Below, piece after piece: positions 1-8,123 of a stretch of 64,000 nucleotides of DNA. How positions within the stretch are numbered: the first letter of the stretch is position 1; every line of letters begins with the position of its first letter. The position numbers were made by a program, and so were the translations under genes. Source of the DNA: Catellatospora tritici. Lineage in GTDB: Bacteria; Actinomycetota; Actinomycetes; Mycobacteriales; Micromonosporaceae. The stretch spans positions 38,778 to 102,777 of the forward strand of contig NZ_JAHRCY010000027.1 in assembly GCF_019083965.1 (NCBI RefSeq), written 5' to 3'. The notes under the pieces are model-generated. The model was not told the origin of the DNA, searched no databases, and was given only the letters and a program-made list of their open reading frames with translations.

Positions 1-624
1 AACGAGCGCGGCCCGGAGCACGGCCTCACCCGGATCATCCTCTGGCGCCACGGCAACACGAACTACAACGCCGAGGGCCGGGTGCAGGGGCAGCACGACG
101 CGCCGCTCAACGACAAGGGGCGGGCGCAGGCCGCCGCGGCGGCCCCGGCGCTGGCCCGCCGCAACCCGATCCGGCTGGTCACCAGCGACCTCAGTCGCGC
201 CGCGCACACCGCGGCCGCGCTGGCGGAGCTGACCGGCCTGGTGCCCGAGCGCGACTCGCGACTGCGCGAACGCGGCTTCGGTCAGTGGGAGAACCTGCTC
301 ATGACCGAGGTCAGGGAACGGTTCCCGAACTCGTGGCAGGGCTGGCGCGACGCTGTCGACGAGCCGGGTGACGGGGTCGAGCCGCTGGCCGACCTGGGCA
401 AGCGGGTCGTCGAGGTCATCCGGCAGGCCGCCGAGGCGGCACCGGGCGCGACCACGGTGCTCGCCTCGCACGGCGCCGCCATCAAGTACGGCACCGCCAC
501 GCTGCTGGGCTGGCCGTACGAGACGCTGCCCACGATCATGCCGCTGCAGAACTGCCACTGGGTCGACCTGACCCACTCCACCGAGCACGGGTGGCGGATG
601 TCGGCCTACAACGTGGGCGTCTGA
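1..624 (+). CDS. Histidine phosphatase family protein (5' truncated by window)
   Basis: The reading frame is open from base 1, so the true start lies upstream. About 207 residues are visible. The phosphohistidine motif RHGNT is at visible residues 16-20. The second active-site histidine is in SHG near residue 157, where members of this phosphoglycerate-mutase-like superfamily carry it. Such cytosolic enzymes remove phosphate from small molecules or proteins through a phospho-His intermediate. The substrate cannot be read from the sequence. A lipoprotein gene follows 46 bases later on the same strand. Confidence 0.85.
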   Translation, partial: NERGPEHGLTRIILWRHGNTNYNAEGRVQGQHDAPLNDKGRAQAAAAAPALARRNPIRLVTSDLSRAAHTAAALAELTGLVPERDSRLRERGFGQWENLLMTEVRERFPNSWQGWRDAVDEPGDGVEPLADLGKRVVEVIRQAAEAAPGATTVLASHGAAIKYGTATLLGWPYETLPTIMPLQNCHWVDLTHSTEHGWRMSAYNVGV

Positions 625-670
625 GCAGCGCTCGCGCAACTTGTGCCGGGCCGGTAACGTCCCACCTGAC

Positions 671-1090
671 ATGACGACGCGAAAGCACCTGACGCACGCA
701 CTGCTGGCCGTGACGCTCCTGGGCGGCCTGCTGGCCGGCTGTGCGCGCACCGACACCGGCGAGCCGAACGGCACGCCCAGTGGGGAGGTCGGCGTGACCG
801 GCGTACCGTCGCCCGGCGCGAGCGCACCCAAGCCGCCCAAGGGCGGTCCGAGCATCCCGCCGCCCGCCAAGGACGAGATCACCGTCTCCGGCACGGTCGA
901 GCGGGTCGAGCTGGAGGGCGGCTGCACGGTGCTGCGTACGCCCGGCCGGACCTACCAGCTCATGGGCGGAGACAAGGACGTGGTCAAGCCCGGGGCGCAG
1001 CTCATGGTCACCGGACGGATCCGCACCGACATCGCGACCATCTGCCAGATGGGGCCCGTGCTCGAGGTCATCTCGGCACGGCCGTCGTGA
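671..1090 (+). CDS. Small secreted lipoprotein of unknown function
   Basis: A 139-residue protein. I chose the ATG at 671 because it gives a classic lipoprotein signal: charged N-terminus, hydrophobic stretch, then the lipobox LLAGC with the acylated Cys near residue 22. A Gly/Pro/Ser-rich linker follows. The C-terminal ~70 residues (from about 70) form a compact beta-rich domain with two Cys, possibly OB-fold-like. An upstream in-frame start at 641 would bury the signal. It lies between the phosphatase and degV on the same strand. The function is not recognised. Confidence 0.7.
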   Translation: MTTRKHLTHALLAVTLLGGLLAGCARTDTGEPNGTPSGEVGVTGVPSPGASAPKPPKGGPSIPPPAKDEITVSGTVERVELEGGCTVLRTPGRTYQLMGGDKDVVKPGAQLMVTGRIRTDIATICQMGPVLEVISARPS

Positions 1091-1107
1091 CAGGCTAACG
1101 TGCGCGC

Positions 1108-1980
1108 ATGGCCGTAGCCGTCGTCACCGACTCCACCGCGTACCTGCCCGCCGCCATCGGCGACGGGACGCTCACCGTGGTGCCCCTGCACATCGTGCTC
1201 GGCGGGGTCTCCGGCCGGGAGGGCCTCGACGTCAGCCCGGCCGAGGTCGCCGTGGCGCTGACCGCGCGCCGGGTCTCGGTCACCACCTCCCAGCCCACCC
1301 CGGCCGAGTTCAAGCAGGTGTACGACCAGCTGTTCGCCGCCGGTGCCGACGGCGTCGTCTCGGTGCACCTGGCCGGGGCGTTGTCGGGCACGCTCGGCTC
1401 GGCCGCGATCGCGGCCAAGCAGGCGGACGGTCCGGTCGAGGTGGTCGACTCCTGCTCGGCGGCGATGGGCGTGGGCTTCCCGGCCCTGGCCGCGGCGCGG
1501 GCGGCGGCAGAGGGCAAAGACCTCAAGGGGGTACGCGAGGCGGCCCTGGCCACCATCAGCCGCACCTCCACCTTCTTCTACGTCGACACGCTGGAGCATC
1601 TGCGCCGGGGCGGCCGCATCAACGCCGCGTCCGCGCTGGTCGGCACGGCGCTGGCGGTCAAGCCGCTGCTGGAGGTCTCGGCCGGCGGCATCTCCATGCG
1701 CGACAAGGTGCGCACCGCCGCCCGCGCGCTGGACCGGCTGGTCGCGCTCGCGGTGCAGGCGGCCGGGGACGGCCCGGTCGAGGTCGCGGTGCACCATCTG
1801 GCCGCCGCCGAGCGAGCCGGTTCGGTCGCGGCGGCGCTGCAGGAACGCCTCGGCGACCGGCTGTGCGAGCTCTACACCAGCGAGGTCGGCGCGGTGGTGG
1901 CCGCGCACGTCGGCCCGGGTCTGGCCGGGATCGTGGTGCACCGCCTCCCGGAACCGGACCAGTCGCTGCTGCCCGGCTGA
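1108..1980 (+). CDS. DegV family fatty-acid-binding protein
   Basis: A 290-residue protein with the DegV (FakB-type) layout. The N-terminal TDSTAYLP strand-loop is at residues 7-14, TTSQPTPAEF is around residue 57, and an SGT(L) loop near residue 92 matches the fatty-acid carboxylate site of the family. A second alpha/beta domain follows. FakB-type proteins present fatty acids to a FakA kinase, and no kinase gene is adjacent here. The ATG starts 18 bases after the lipoprotein stop, so cotranscription is likely. Confidence 0.85.
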   Translation: MAVAVVTDSTAYLPAAIGDGTLTVVPLHIVLGGVSGREGLDVSPAEVAVALTARRVSVTTSQPTPAEFKQVYDQLFAAGADGVVSVHLAGALSGTLGSAAIAAKQADGPVEVVDSCSAAMGVGFPALAAARAAAEGKDLKGVREAALATISRTSTFFYVDTLEHLRRGGRINAASALVGTALAVKPLLEVSAGGISMRDKVRTAARALDRLVALAVQAAGDGPVEVAVHHLAAAERAGSVAAALQERLGDRLCELYTSEVGAVVAAHVGPGLAGIVVHRLPEPDQSLLPG

Positions 1981-1991
1981 GCGCCGCCGTC

Positions 1992-2070
1992 AAGAAGGGG
2001 CCCTTCTTCGTCGGAAGCGAGCAGAACTTCTGCTCGTCTCGCTGACGCGAGCCGACGAAGGGGCCCTTCC
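1992..2070. repeat. Family C palindromic repeat, copy 1 (GGGGCCC type)
   Basis: Two GGGGCCC palindromes, the first within AAGAAGGGGCCCTTCTT, flank an inner inverted pair CGTCGG/CCGACG and a small hairpin GAGCAGAA/TTCTGCTC. The whole can fold into a cruciform or stem-loop. It follows degV immediately and may act as its terminator. A related element lies at 50632-50680. Confidence 0.75.
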
Positions 2071-2128
2071 GTTTCTCGCCGCTGACTGCGGTGGCGGGAT
2101 GGCGGGGTGGTGACGATACTCAGCGTTC

Positions 2129-3067
2129 ATGGAGAAGGCTCGACCGGACTCGGTCGGCCGGGACCTGGCGCACGCGCTGCGTACCGGCCCGTTCTCCGCC
2201 GTGCTCCACCTGGCCATCGAAGACCGGGGAATGCGGTTGGAGGAGATCCAGGAGCGGCTGGCCGCTGCCGGGATCACAGTCAGCACCACCACGTTGAGCT
2301 ACTGGCGCCGGGGCCGCAGCCGCCCCGAGCGCCCCGAATCGATGAAGGCGGTCCGGCTGCTGGAGCAGATCCTGTCGCTGCCCGCCGAATCGCTGATCGC
2401 CCAGCTCGGGCCGCGCCGTCCGCGCGGGCGCTGGCTGGGCCAGCCACCCGGGACCATCGACATCGACCGGCTGTTCACCGACTCGACCAGCGTCGCCAAG
2501 ATGATCGGCGAGCTGGATCGCTGGCTCTACCACGAGCTGAGCCGGCTCAGCCTGCACGACGTGTACCAGGTCGGGGCGCAGCGGCAGGAGATCAGCCTCA
2601 GCTGCCGCCAGGTGCTGCGGGCCAATGTGGACCGGGTGTCGCGCACGGTCGGCATCTTCCGCACCGACGACCTGGGCGCCCCGGTGCAGATCAACGCGCT
2701 GCGCAACTGCCGCCTGGGCCGGGTGCGCACCGATCCGGACAGCGGCGTGTGCGCCGCCGAGATCATCTTCGACCGGATGCTGTCGCAGGGCGACACGGTG
2801 GTGCTGGAGTACGAGTTCCTGAGCAGCTCCGCCGCGCCGACCGACATCTACTACCGGGGCTTCTCGGTGCCGGTCGGGGAGTACCTGCTGCAGTTGCAGT
2901 TCCACCGCGACGCGGTGCCGGCCCGGTGCTACAGGTTCGAGCGGCGCGGCGTGAACGCGCCGGACCAGGGCGTACGCGAGGTGTGGATCGGCTCGACGCA
3001 CGGGGCCCATCTGATCGGATCGGACGTGCCGCCGGGCATCGTGGGCATGCGCTGGGAGTGGGACTAG
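2129..3067 (+). CDS. Helix-turn-helix (XRE-like) transcriptional regulator
   Basis: A 312-residue protein. An N-terminal HTH region lies around residues 33-62: an EEIQERLAAAGI helix, the turn and a TLSYWRRGR recognition-like helix. A long C-terminal alpha/beta region without recognised enzymatic motifs follows. It resembles actinobacterial HTH proteins with an unannotated sensory or effector domain. The stop codon TAG lies within CTAG, which is duplicated by the insertion sequence downstream. The coding sequence is therefore unchanged, but its natural 3' flank is displaced by ~910 bp. Confidence 0.6.
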   Translation: MEKARPDSVGRDLAHALRTGPFSAVLHLAIEDRGMRLEEIQERLAAAGITVSTTTLSYWRRGRSRPERPESMKAVRLLEQILSLPAESLIAQLGPRRPRGRWLGQPPGTIDIDRLFTDSTSVAKMIGELDRWLYHELSRLSLHDVYQVGAQRQEISLSCRQVLRANVDRVSRTVGIFRTDDLGAPVQINALRNCRLGRVRTDPDSGVCAAEIIFDRMLSQGDTVVLEYEFLSSSAAPTDIYYRGFSVPVGEYLLQLQFHRDAVPARCYRFERRGVNAPDQGVREVWIGSTHGAHLIGSDVPPGIVGMRWEWD

Positions 3068-3976
3068 GCCGTGTCGTCAAAGGGGTCAGATCCACTGGAG
3101 TAGCGCGGCGATGGTGATGGTCGCCTGGTAGGAGGTACGGGTCTTGTCGTACCGGGTGGCCACGCCTCTGGCCTGTTTCAGCTGGTTGAAGCAGCGCTCG
3201 ACGACGTTGCGGCGCCGGTAGACCTGCCGGTCGAACACCGGTGGCCGTCCACCCCGCTGCCCGCGCCGGGTGCGGTTGGCCTGCTGGTCGCTGCGTTCGG
3301 GGATCGTGTGCCCGATGCCGCGCCGACGCAGGTACGCCCGCACCGCCTTCGACGAATAGCCCTTGTCCGCGATGACGTGATCCGGACGGGCCCGGGGCCG
3401 GCCCGGTCCGAGCCGGGGTATCCGGATCGCGGCCATCAGCGGCTCGAACGCGGTGAAGTCGTTGACCTGCCCGCCGGTGAGCACGAACGCCAGGACCCGG
3501 CCACGACCGTCGCACGCGGCATGGATCTTCGTGGTCAGACCGCCTCGCGATCGTCCGAGGGCGTGATCCGATTCGCCGGTTTCCGATCGCCCCTTTTGGC
3601 ACCCGCGGCATGCTGATGAGCGCGTACGACTGTGGAGTCCACCGACACCAACCAGTCGACGTCACCGGCCGCACCCGCACGGGCCTGGACCCCGGCCAGC
3701 ATCGCGGTGAACGTCCCATCCAGTGCCCACCTGCGGAAACGGGTGTAGACCGACCCCCACGACCCGTACCGTTCCGGCAGGTCCCGCCACGGCACCCCCG
3801 ACCGGATCTTCCACGCCACCGCGTTGAGCACACGACGGTCGTCCGACCGCGGCCTGCCACCGGTCACCACCGGCGGCAGGAACGGCTCCAACGCAGCCCA
3901 CTCGACATCAGACAACTCATGACGACGCACCACGCCAAACATCATCCACGCATGTCAAACCTTTGACGACACGGCC
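3067..3976 (-). mobile_element. IS5-family (IS427-type) insertion sequence
   Basis: A 910-bp element bounded by inverted repeats GGCCGTGTCGTCAAAGG at 3067 and its complement ending at 3976. A TA direct repeat (within CTAG on both sides) marks the target duplication, as usual for the IS427 group. One transposase is encoded on the minus strand in two frames. The ends look intact, so it may be recent. It was inserted exactly at the stop codon of the HTH gene, between that gene and its terminator. Confidence 0.9.
3086..3945 (-). CDS. IS5-family transposase, two frames (programmed frameshift)
   Basis: The first frame (3945 to 3535) gives 136 residues with the N-terminal HTH-like region (LPPVVTGGRPRSDDRR) and the first catalytic Asp in SVDSTVV. 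The second frame (down to 3086) supplies ADKGYSS with the second Asp and VERCFNQLK with the catalytic Glu. The minus-strand run CCAAAAGGGG at 3590-3599 sits where the frames overlap. A -1 shift there joins GAK to the frame reading QKGRSETGE, which is typical of this IS group. The result is a DDE transposase. A disabling frameshift is possible but less likely, since both halves are otherwise intact. Confidence 0.85.
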
Positions 3977-3979
3977 TAG

Positions 3980-4010
3980 CGGTCGGGCGTCCTCGTGAGA
4001 CGCCCGACCG
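3980..4010. terminator. Bidirectional terminator hairpin
   Basis: A perfect 12-bp stem, CGGTCGGGCGTC paired with GACGCCCGACCG around a 7-base loop, lies just right of the insertion sequence and before the stop of the minus-strand protease. It probably ended both the HTH gene and the protease gene before the IS moved in. Confidence 0.7.
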
Positions 4011-4029
4011 CCACCCTCCCCCCGGTTTG

Positions 4030-5985
4030 TCAGGAGGCGCTGATGGTCACATCGTCGATGACGAAGCTGGTCTGCAGGCTCTGGTCCTCGACTCCGTTGA
4101 ACTTCAGCGTCACCGTCTGCCCGGCGAACTGGCTCACGTTGACCACCTTCTCCACGTAACCCGAGTTGGCGTCGAGGTTCGTGGCGGAGGCGACCGTCGT
4201 GCTGCCCATGGTCACGGTCAGCCGGTCGTAGACCAGACCGTCGTTCTCGGCGGTGCTGATCCGGACCCAGTAGCGCAGCGTCACACTCGTGCAGCCGGCG
4301 GGAATGGTCACCGACTGGGAGAGGTAATCGGTGTGGGTCTGGCCCTGGCCGCCCAGCCACGCGCTGCGCGTGCCGGTGTGGCCCGGGTAGCCGTAACCCG
4401 ACCAGGCGCCGATCACGCCGCTGTTCGCGGTCCACGGGGTGGTGCCGTTCTCCAGGCTGGAGTTGCCGACCACCTGCACCGGGGTGCAGCCGCCGCCACC
4501 GGACGTGACCGTCCAGGTGAAGTTGGCCGTCCCGGTCTTGCTCGCCGAGTCCGTCACCGTGACGGTGACGTTCGACGTGCCCGCAGTGGTCGGGCTGCCC
4601 GTGATCCGGCCGGTCGACGAGCCGATCGACAGGCCGGCGGGCAGACCCGAGGCGCTCCAGGTGTACGGGGTGGTGCCGCCGGACGCCTGCAGCTGCAGGT
4701 CGACCGACTGACCGACGCCGGTGCTCTGGTTACCGGGGTTGGTCACCGACGGGTTGCCCGGCTGGGTCCCGCCGTTCATGAAGCCCGTGTACAGCAGGCG
4801 GTTCGGCGAACCGGTACCCGGGCTGGTGATCTTTCCAGTGGTGGCGTTGTTGACCAGCGCATCGCGGACCTGGGCGGGAGTCGCGTTGGGGTTCTGCCCG
4901 AGGTAGACCGCGGCGGCACCGGCGACGTGCGGGGACGCCATCGAGGTGCCGGTCATCGTGGCGCTGCCGTTGTTGCTGGAGTACGACGCCGACACGATGC
5001 TCGTGCCCGGCGCGAACAGGTCCAGGCAGGTGCCGTAGTTGCTGGTGCTGTTGCGCGCGTCGGAGCTGTTGGAGTTGCCGACGGTCACCGCCGCCGAAAC
5101 CGCCTGCGGGCTGTAGTTGCAGGCGTTGTCGCCGGAGTTGCCCGCCGCCATGACGACCTGGATGCCCGAGCTGATCAGGTTGCTGACCGCCGTGTCCATG
5201 GCCTGGCTGGTGCACGGGCTGGTGCAGCCGATGCTGTAGTTGACCACCGCAGGCTTGACGCCGTTGGTGCGGACCCAGTTGAACCCGGCGATCAGGTCGT
5301 CGTTGGTGCCGCTGCCCTGGCAGTTCAGCACGCGCACCGACACCAGGCTGGCCTTCTTGGCGATGCCGTACGTGGTGCCGACCGCGGTGCCCGCCACGTG
5401 GGTGCCGTGGCCGTGGCAGTCGGCGGGGTTGCTGTCCCCGTCGACGATGTCGGTGCCCTGCTTGACCCGGCCGGTGAACTCCTGGTGGCTGGCGTTGAGG
5501 CCGGTGTCCAGCACGTACACGGTGGCGCCCTGGCCCGGGTTGGCCGGGTAGGTGAACGACTGGTTCAGCGGCAGGTTCGCCTGGTCGATGCGGTCGTCGC
5601 CCCAGTTCGGCGGGTTGCTCTGGGTGTCGGCGACCTGGACCCGCTGGACCGCCTCGACCGAGGCGACGGCCGGGTCGGCGGCCAGGCGCCTGGCCTGCTG
5701 CTCCGACAGCGACGCCGAGAAGCCGTGCAGGGCGCTGCTGTAGACGTGGCGGGTCTGCCCGCCGAACCGGCCCGCGAGGTCGCGGGCCTTCGTGCCGATG
5801 GCCGTGGCGGTGGCGGCCACCGCGGAGTCCTTCAGCACCACGATGTAGCGGCCGGGGACGGCGCTCGGGCTGTCCGCGTACCGGATCGCGCCCTCGGGGG
5901 CGGCCTGAGCCGGTCCCTGTACGCCGATCGCGGCCGCGAACACCACGATGAACGCGGCCCCGAAGCCGTAGATGCGTTGCAACAA
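4030..5985 (-). CDS. Secreted subtilisin-like serine protease (S8) with Ig-like and C-terminal domains
   Basis: A 651-residue protein. I chose the TTG at 5985 because GGGAGGAG lies 8 bases upstream and it yields a clean signal peptide (LLQRIYGFG, hydrophobic core, cleavage near AQA). Domains in order: an I9-type propeptide inhibitor (~35-105), then the S8 catalytic domain with Asp in VYVLDTG, His in GHGTHVAG and Ser in GTSMASP. A putative Ig domain (He_PIG-like, PYTWSASGLPAGLSI) and a C-terminal beta-sandwich ending FVIDDVTIS follow. Cys pairs resemble proteinase K/aqualysin relatives. It is exported and self-processed, probably for extracellular protein degradation. It is transcribed alone. 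Confidence 0.9.
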   Translation of the reverse strand: MLQRIYGFGAAFIVVFAAAIGVQGPAQAAPEGAIRYADSPSAVPGRYIVVLKDSAVAATATAIGTKARDLAGRFGGQTRHVYSSALHGFSASLSEQQARRLAADPAVASVEAVQRVQVADTQSNPPNWGDDRIDQANLPLNQSFTYPANPGQGATVYVLDTGLNASHQEFTGRVKQGTDIVDGDSNPADCHGHGTHVAGTAVGTTYGIAKKASLVSVRVLNCQGSGTNDDLIAGFNWVRTNGVKPAVVNYSIGCTSPCTSQAMDTAVSNLISSGIQVVMAAGNSGDNACNYSPQAVSAAVTVGNSNSSDARNSTSNYGTCLDLFAPGTSIVSASYSSNNGSATMTGTSMASPHVAGAAAVYLGQNPNATPAQVRDALVNNATTGKITSPGTGSPNRLLYTGFMNGGTQPGNPSVTNPGNQSTGVGQSVDLQLQASGGTTPYTWSASGLPAGLSIGSSTGRITGSPTTAGTSNVTVTVTDSASKTGTANFTWTVTSGGGGCTPVQVVGNSSLENGTTPWTANSGVIGAWSGYGYPGHTGTRSAWLGGQGQTHTDYLSQSVTIPAGCTSVTLRYWVRISTAENDGLVYDRLTVTMGSTTVASATNLDANSGYVEKVVNVSQFAGQTVTLKFNGVEDQSLQTSFVIDDVTISAS

Positions 5986-6201
5986 GGTGATCTCCTCCCA
6001 GTAGCCGGCTTCGCGACCGGGTCCGGTTGACACCGGCCGCGAAGGGCTGGAGGAGAACCTAGGAGCGTGTGTATCGGCGGCGGCAGATCCGTGAACAGCA
6101 GTCGACGTTTTGTAACGCCAAAACTGTTGAAAAACTGGGAAGAACCCTCTGTCGTGAAGCGACCGACTCCCGACAGTTGAACCCGCTGCTCTTACGCGCG
6201 G

Positions 6202-6231
6202 TTGACACCTGTAATAAGATTCTTACAGGTG
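6202..6231 (+). promoter_or_regulatory. Promoter with perfect inverted-repeat operator
   Basis: CACCTGTAA (6206-6214) and TTACAGGTG (6223-6231) form a perfect 9-bp inverted repeat with an 8-base spacer, overlapping a consensus-like TTGACA (6202-6207). It lies 19 bases before the start of the winged-helix regulator, so it is probably that protein's own operator. The -10 element is not certain. Confidence 0.6.
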
Positions 6232-6249
6232 CAAGTCAGAGGGGTACTA

Positions 6250-6567
6250 GTGGACGTCGAGAGCCTGGTCGGCCGCCTGGCGGCGGTCGCCAACCCGCTG
6301 CGGCTGCGCATCCTGGCCACCCTGGCAGAGGAGTCGACGCACGTCAGCGAGTTGGCAAGGCGCACCGGCATGTCCCGGGCGCTGCTCTACCTGCACCTGC
6401 GCCGACTTGAAGAGGTCGGCTACGTAACGGGGCATCTGGAACTGTCGCCCGACGGCAAGGCGCTCAAGTATTTCGAGGCGGTGCCGTTCGTGCTCACCGT
6501 CGATCTGCCCACCGTCCGGGCCGCGGTCGCCGCGAGCCCTCCCGTCACCCCTGAGGAAGGTTCGTAA
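6250..6567 (+). CDS. Small winged-helix (ArsR-like) transcriptional regulator
   Basis: A 105-residue protein. The GTG at 6250 is preceded by GAGGGG at good spacing. An earlier TTG at 6202 would overlap the operator and is unlikely. Residues ~10-75 form a winged HTH: NPLRLRILATLAEE, then HVSELARRTGMSRALLYLHLRRLEE, then a wing. It lacks obvious metal-binding Cys clusters, so metal sensing is not supported. Its stop overlaps the start of a small membrane protein (TAATG), making a tight two-gene operon that is probably autoregulated through the palindrome upstream. Confidence 0.75.
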   Translation: MDVESLVGRLAAVANPLRLRILATLAEESTHVSELARRTGMSRALLYLHLRRLEEVGYVTGHLELSPDGKALKYFEAVPFVLTVDLPTVRAAVAASPPVTPEEGS

Positions 6568-6791
6568 TGGAGTACATCCCCTGGTATGGCTGGGTCGCGA
6601 TCGTCGGCGCCATCAGCTGGGTCATCCCGGTGGTCGTGGGCACGCTGCGGCAGCCGACCAAGCGCGGTGACGACGCGCTGCGTGCCAGCCTCGACGAGCT
6701 GGCCGCGACCAACCGCCAGCTGGCCCAGCGGCTCGAAGGGGTCGACCAGCGCCTCGGCAAGATCGAGAACACGCTCAACGACATCCCGTGA
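6567..6791 (+). CDS. Small membrane protein with C-terminal coiled coil
   Basis: A 74-residue protein whose ATG overlaps the preceding stop. One transmembrane helix spans residues ~7-26 (WYGWVAIVGAISWVIPVVVG). A charged helix (RASLDELAATNRQLAQRLEG) with heptad spacing follows and should form a coiled coil in the cytosol. No enzymatic residues are visible. Coupling to the winged-helix gene suggests the regulator controls it. The role is unknown. Confidence 0.65.
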   Translation: MEYIPWYGWVAIVGAISWVIPVVVGTLRQPTKRGDDALRASLDELAATNRQLAQRLEGVDQRLGKIENTLNDIP

Positions 6792-6809
6792 CCGGGTGCC
6801 GCACCCTGG

Positions 6810-7997
6810 TCAGTTCGCCTGACTGACCAGGGTGAAGGCGCCGTCGTGGATCTTCAGGAGCATGAAGTCCGGGTGTGGCTGGGTGCCGTCCGGGCCGAAC
6901 TGCGAGGGGCCAGACAGCAGCTGGATATCGGCGGGCGACGTGGCGGCGATCGCCTTGCGCACGGCCTCGCGGTCCAGGCTGCCCGCCCGCTCGATCGCGT
7001 TGACGGCGAGCTTGAACGCGTCGTATGTCTGCATCGTGAACGGCCCGGGATCGTGACCGTACGCGGCGCGGTAACGGGCCGCCCACTCCTTGGCCTTCGG
7101 CTCGAACTGCGCCAGCGGCAGGGTGATGCCGTAGAGGCCCTCGGTCTCCGCCGGGGTGAGCTTGTCGAACAGGGTCGGGTCCAGACCCGCGTCGGACAGC
7201 ATGATCGTGCCCTTGAAGCCACCGGTGCGCAGGTCCCGCACGATGGTGGCCGCCTCCGGGTAGTAGCCGGTGAACAGGACCGCGTCGGCGTTCTCCTTGA
7301 TCACCTCGTCGACCATGCGCGGGTAGCTGGTGGCGCCCTGGCTGATGCGCAGCCGGGTGGCCAGCGTCATACCCGCGTCGGGCGTTTTCAGGTGCTCCAC
7401 CGCGGCGTGGGCGACCGACTGCGGGAAGCTGGTGCCGTCGTCCACCACGGCCAGCCGCTTGCGGCCCATCTTCGTCAACGACTGGACCGCCCGCTCGCCC
7501 TCCTCCTTGGCGGTGCCCGCCAGCAGGAAGACGCTGTCGTAGCCGGGGGCGAGCAGGTCCATGGAGTTGGCCGCCGGCACGATCATCGGGATCGCCGCGG
7601 TGTGGAAGACCTTGAGCACGGGTACGACCGCGACGCTGCATCCGCCGCCGACCGAGACCGTGATGTCCTTGGCGACCAGCTCGTTCGCCTTCACCACGGC
7701 GGTGCCGGGATCGCAGGCGTCGTCACCGGCCACCAGTTCGACGGGGTGGCCGAGGACACCGCCCGCGTCGTTGATCTCCTTGATCGCGAGCTGGTAGGCC
7801 TCCATCATCCGCTGCCCGGTCGGTGCGTTGTCGCCGGTGAGCGGCATCAATGCACCGATCCGTACGGTCTGTGGCGTACTATCCGCTTTGTCGGGAGCAC
7901 TGCACGCGACCAGAGCACCGCACAGCCCCACCAGCAGCGCGGCCGCCATGGCACGAATGCGGCGGCGCGGAGCTCGTCGTTGCTGGAGGTCGTCCAT
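6810..7997 (-). CDS. ABC transporter substrate-binding lipoprotein (branched-chain amino acid/LivJ type)
   Basis: A 395-residue protein. The Arg-rich N-terminus and hydrophobic stretch end at lipobox LVAC (Cys near residue 32), so it is anchored outside the membrane. The body matches Peripla_BP_6 receptors: VRIGALMPLTGDNA at the start, INDAGGVLGHPVELV, and a two-lobe architecture with Cys pairs. No permease or ATPase gene is nearby, so it is an orphan. It could serve a distant transporter or act as a sensor. It is divergent from the GGDEF-EAL gene with an AT-rich gap of 126 bases. No strong ribosome site precedes the chosen ATG. Confidence 0.8.
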   Translation of the reverse strand: MDDLQQRRAPRRRIRAMAAALLVGLCGALVACSAPDKADSTPQTVRIGALMPLTGDNAPTGQRMMEAYQLAIKEINDAGGVLGHPVELVAGDDACDPGTAVVKANELVAKDITVSVGGGCSVAVVPVLKVFHTAAIPMIVPAANSMDLLAPGYDSVFLLAGTAKEEGERAVQSLTKMGRKRLAVVDDGTSFPQSVAHAAVEHLKTPDAGMTLATRLRISQGATSYPRMVDEVIKENADAVLFTGYYPEAATIVRDLRTGGFKGTIMLSDAGLDPTLFDKLTPAETEGLYGITLPLAQFEPKAKEWAARYRAAYGHDPGPFTMQTYDAFKLAVNAIERAGSLDREAVRKAIAATSPADIQLLSGPSQFGPDGTQPHPDFMLLKIHDGAFTLVSQAN

Positions 7998-8123
7998 ACG
8001 GTGAATTATTATCACGTGTAAGTAGGATAAGCCGGATATGCCGCGTAGGCCACCGCCGCGTCGGCGCACAACACTCGACGGGGCAGGCCGCAGCGGTCGG
8101 CCCGGAGGGGAACGCCCGAAACA

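Noticed and set aside
4027..6030. Long plus-strand open frame opposite the subtilisin gene
   Set aside because: It mirrors a high-GC gene with clear catalytic motifs, has repetitive low-complexity translation and no ribosome site.
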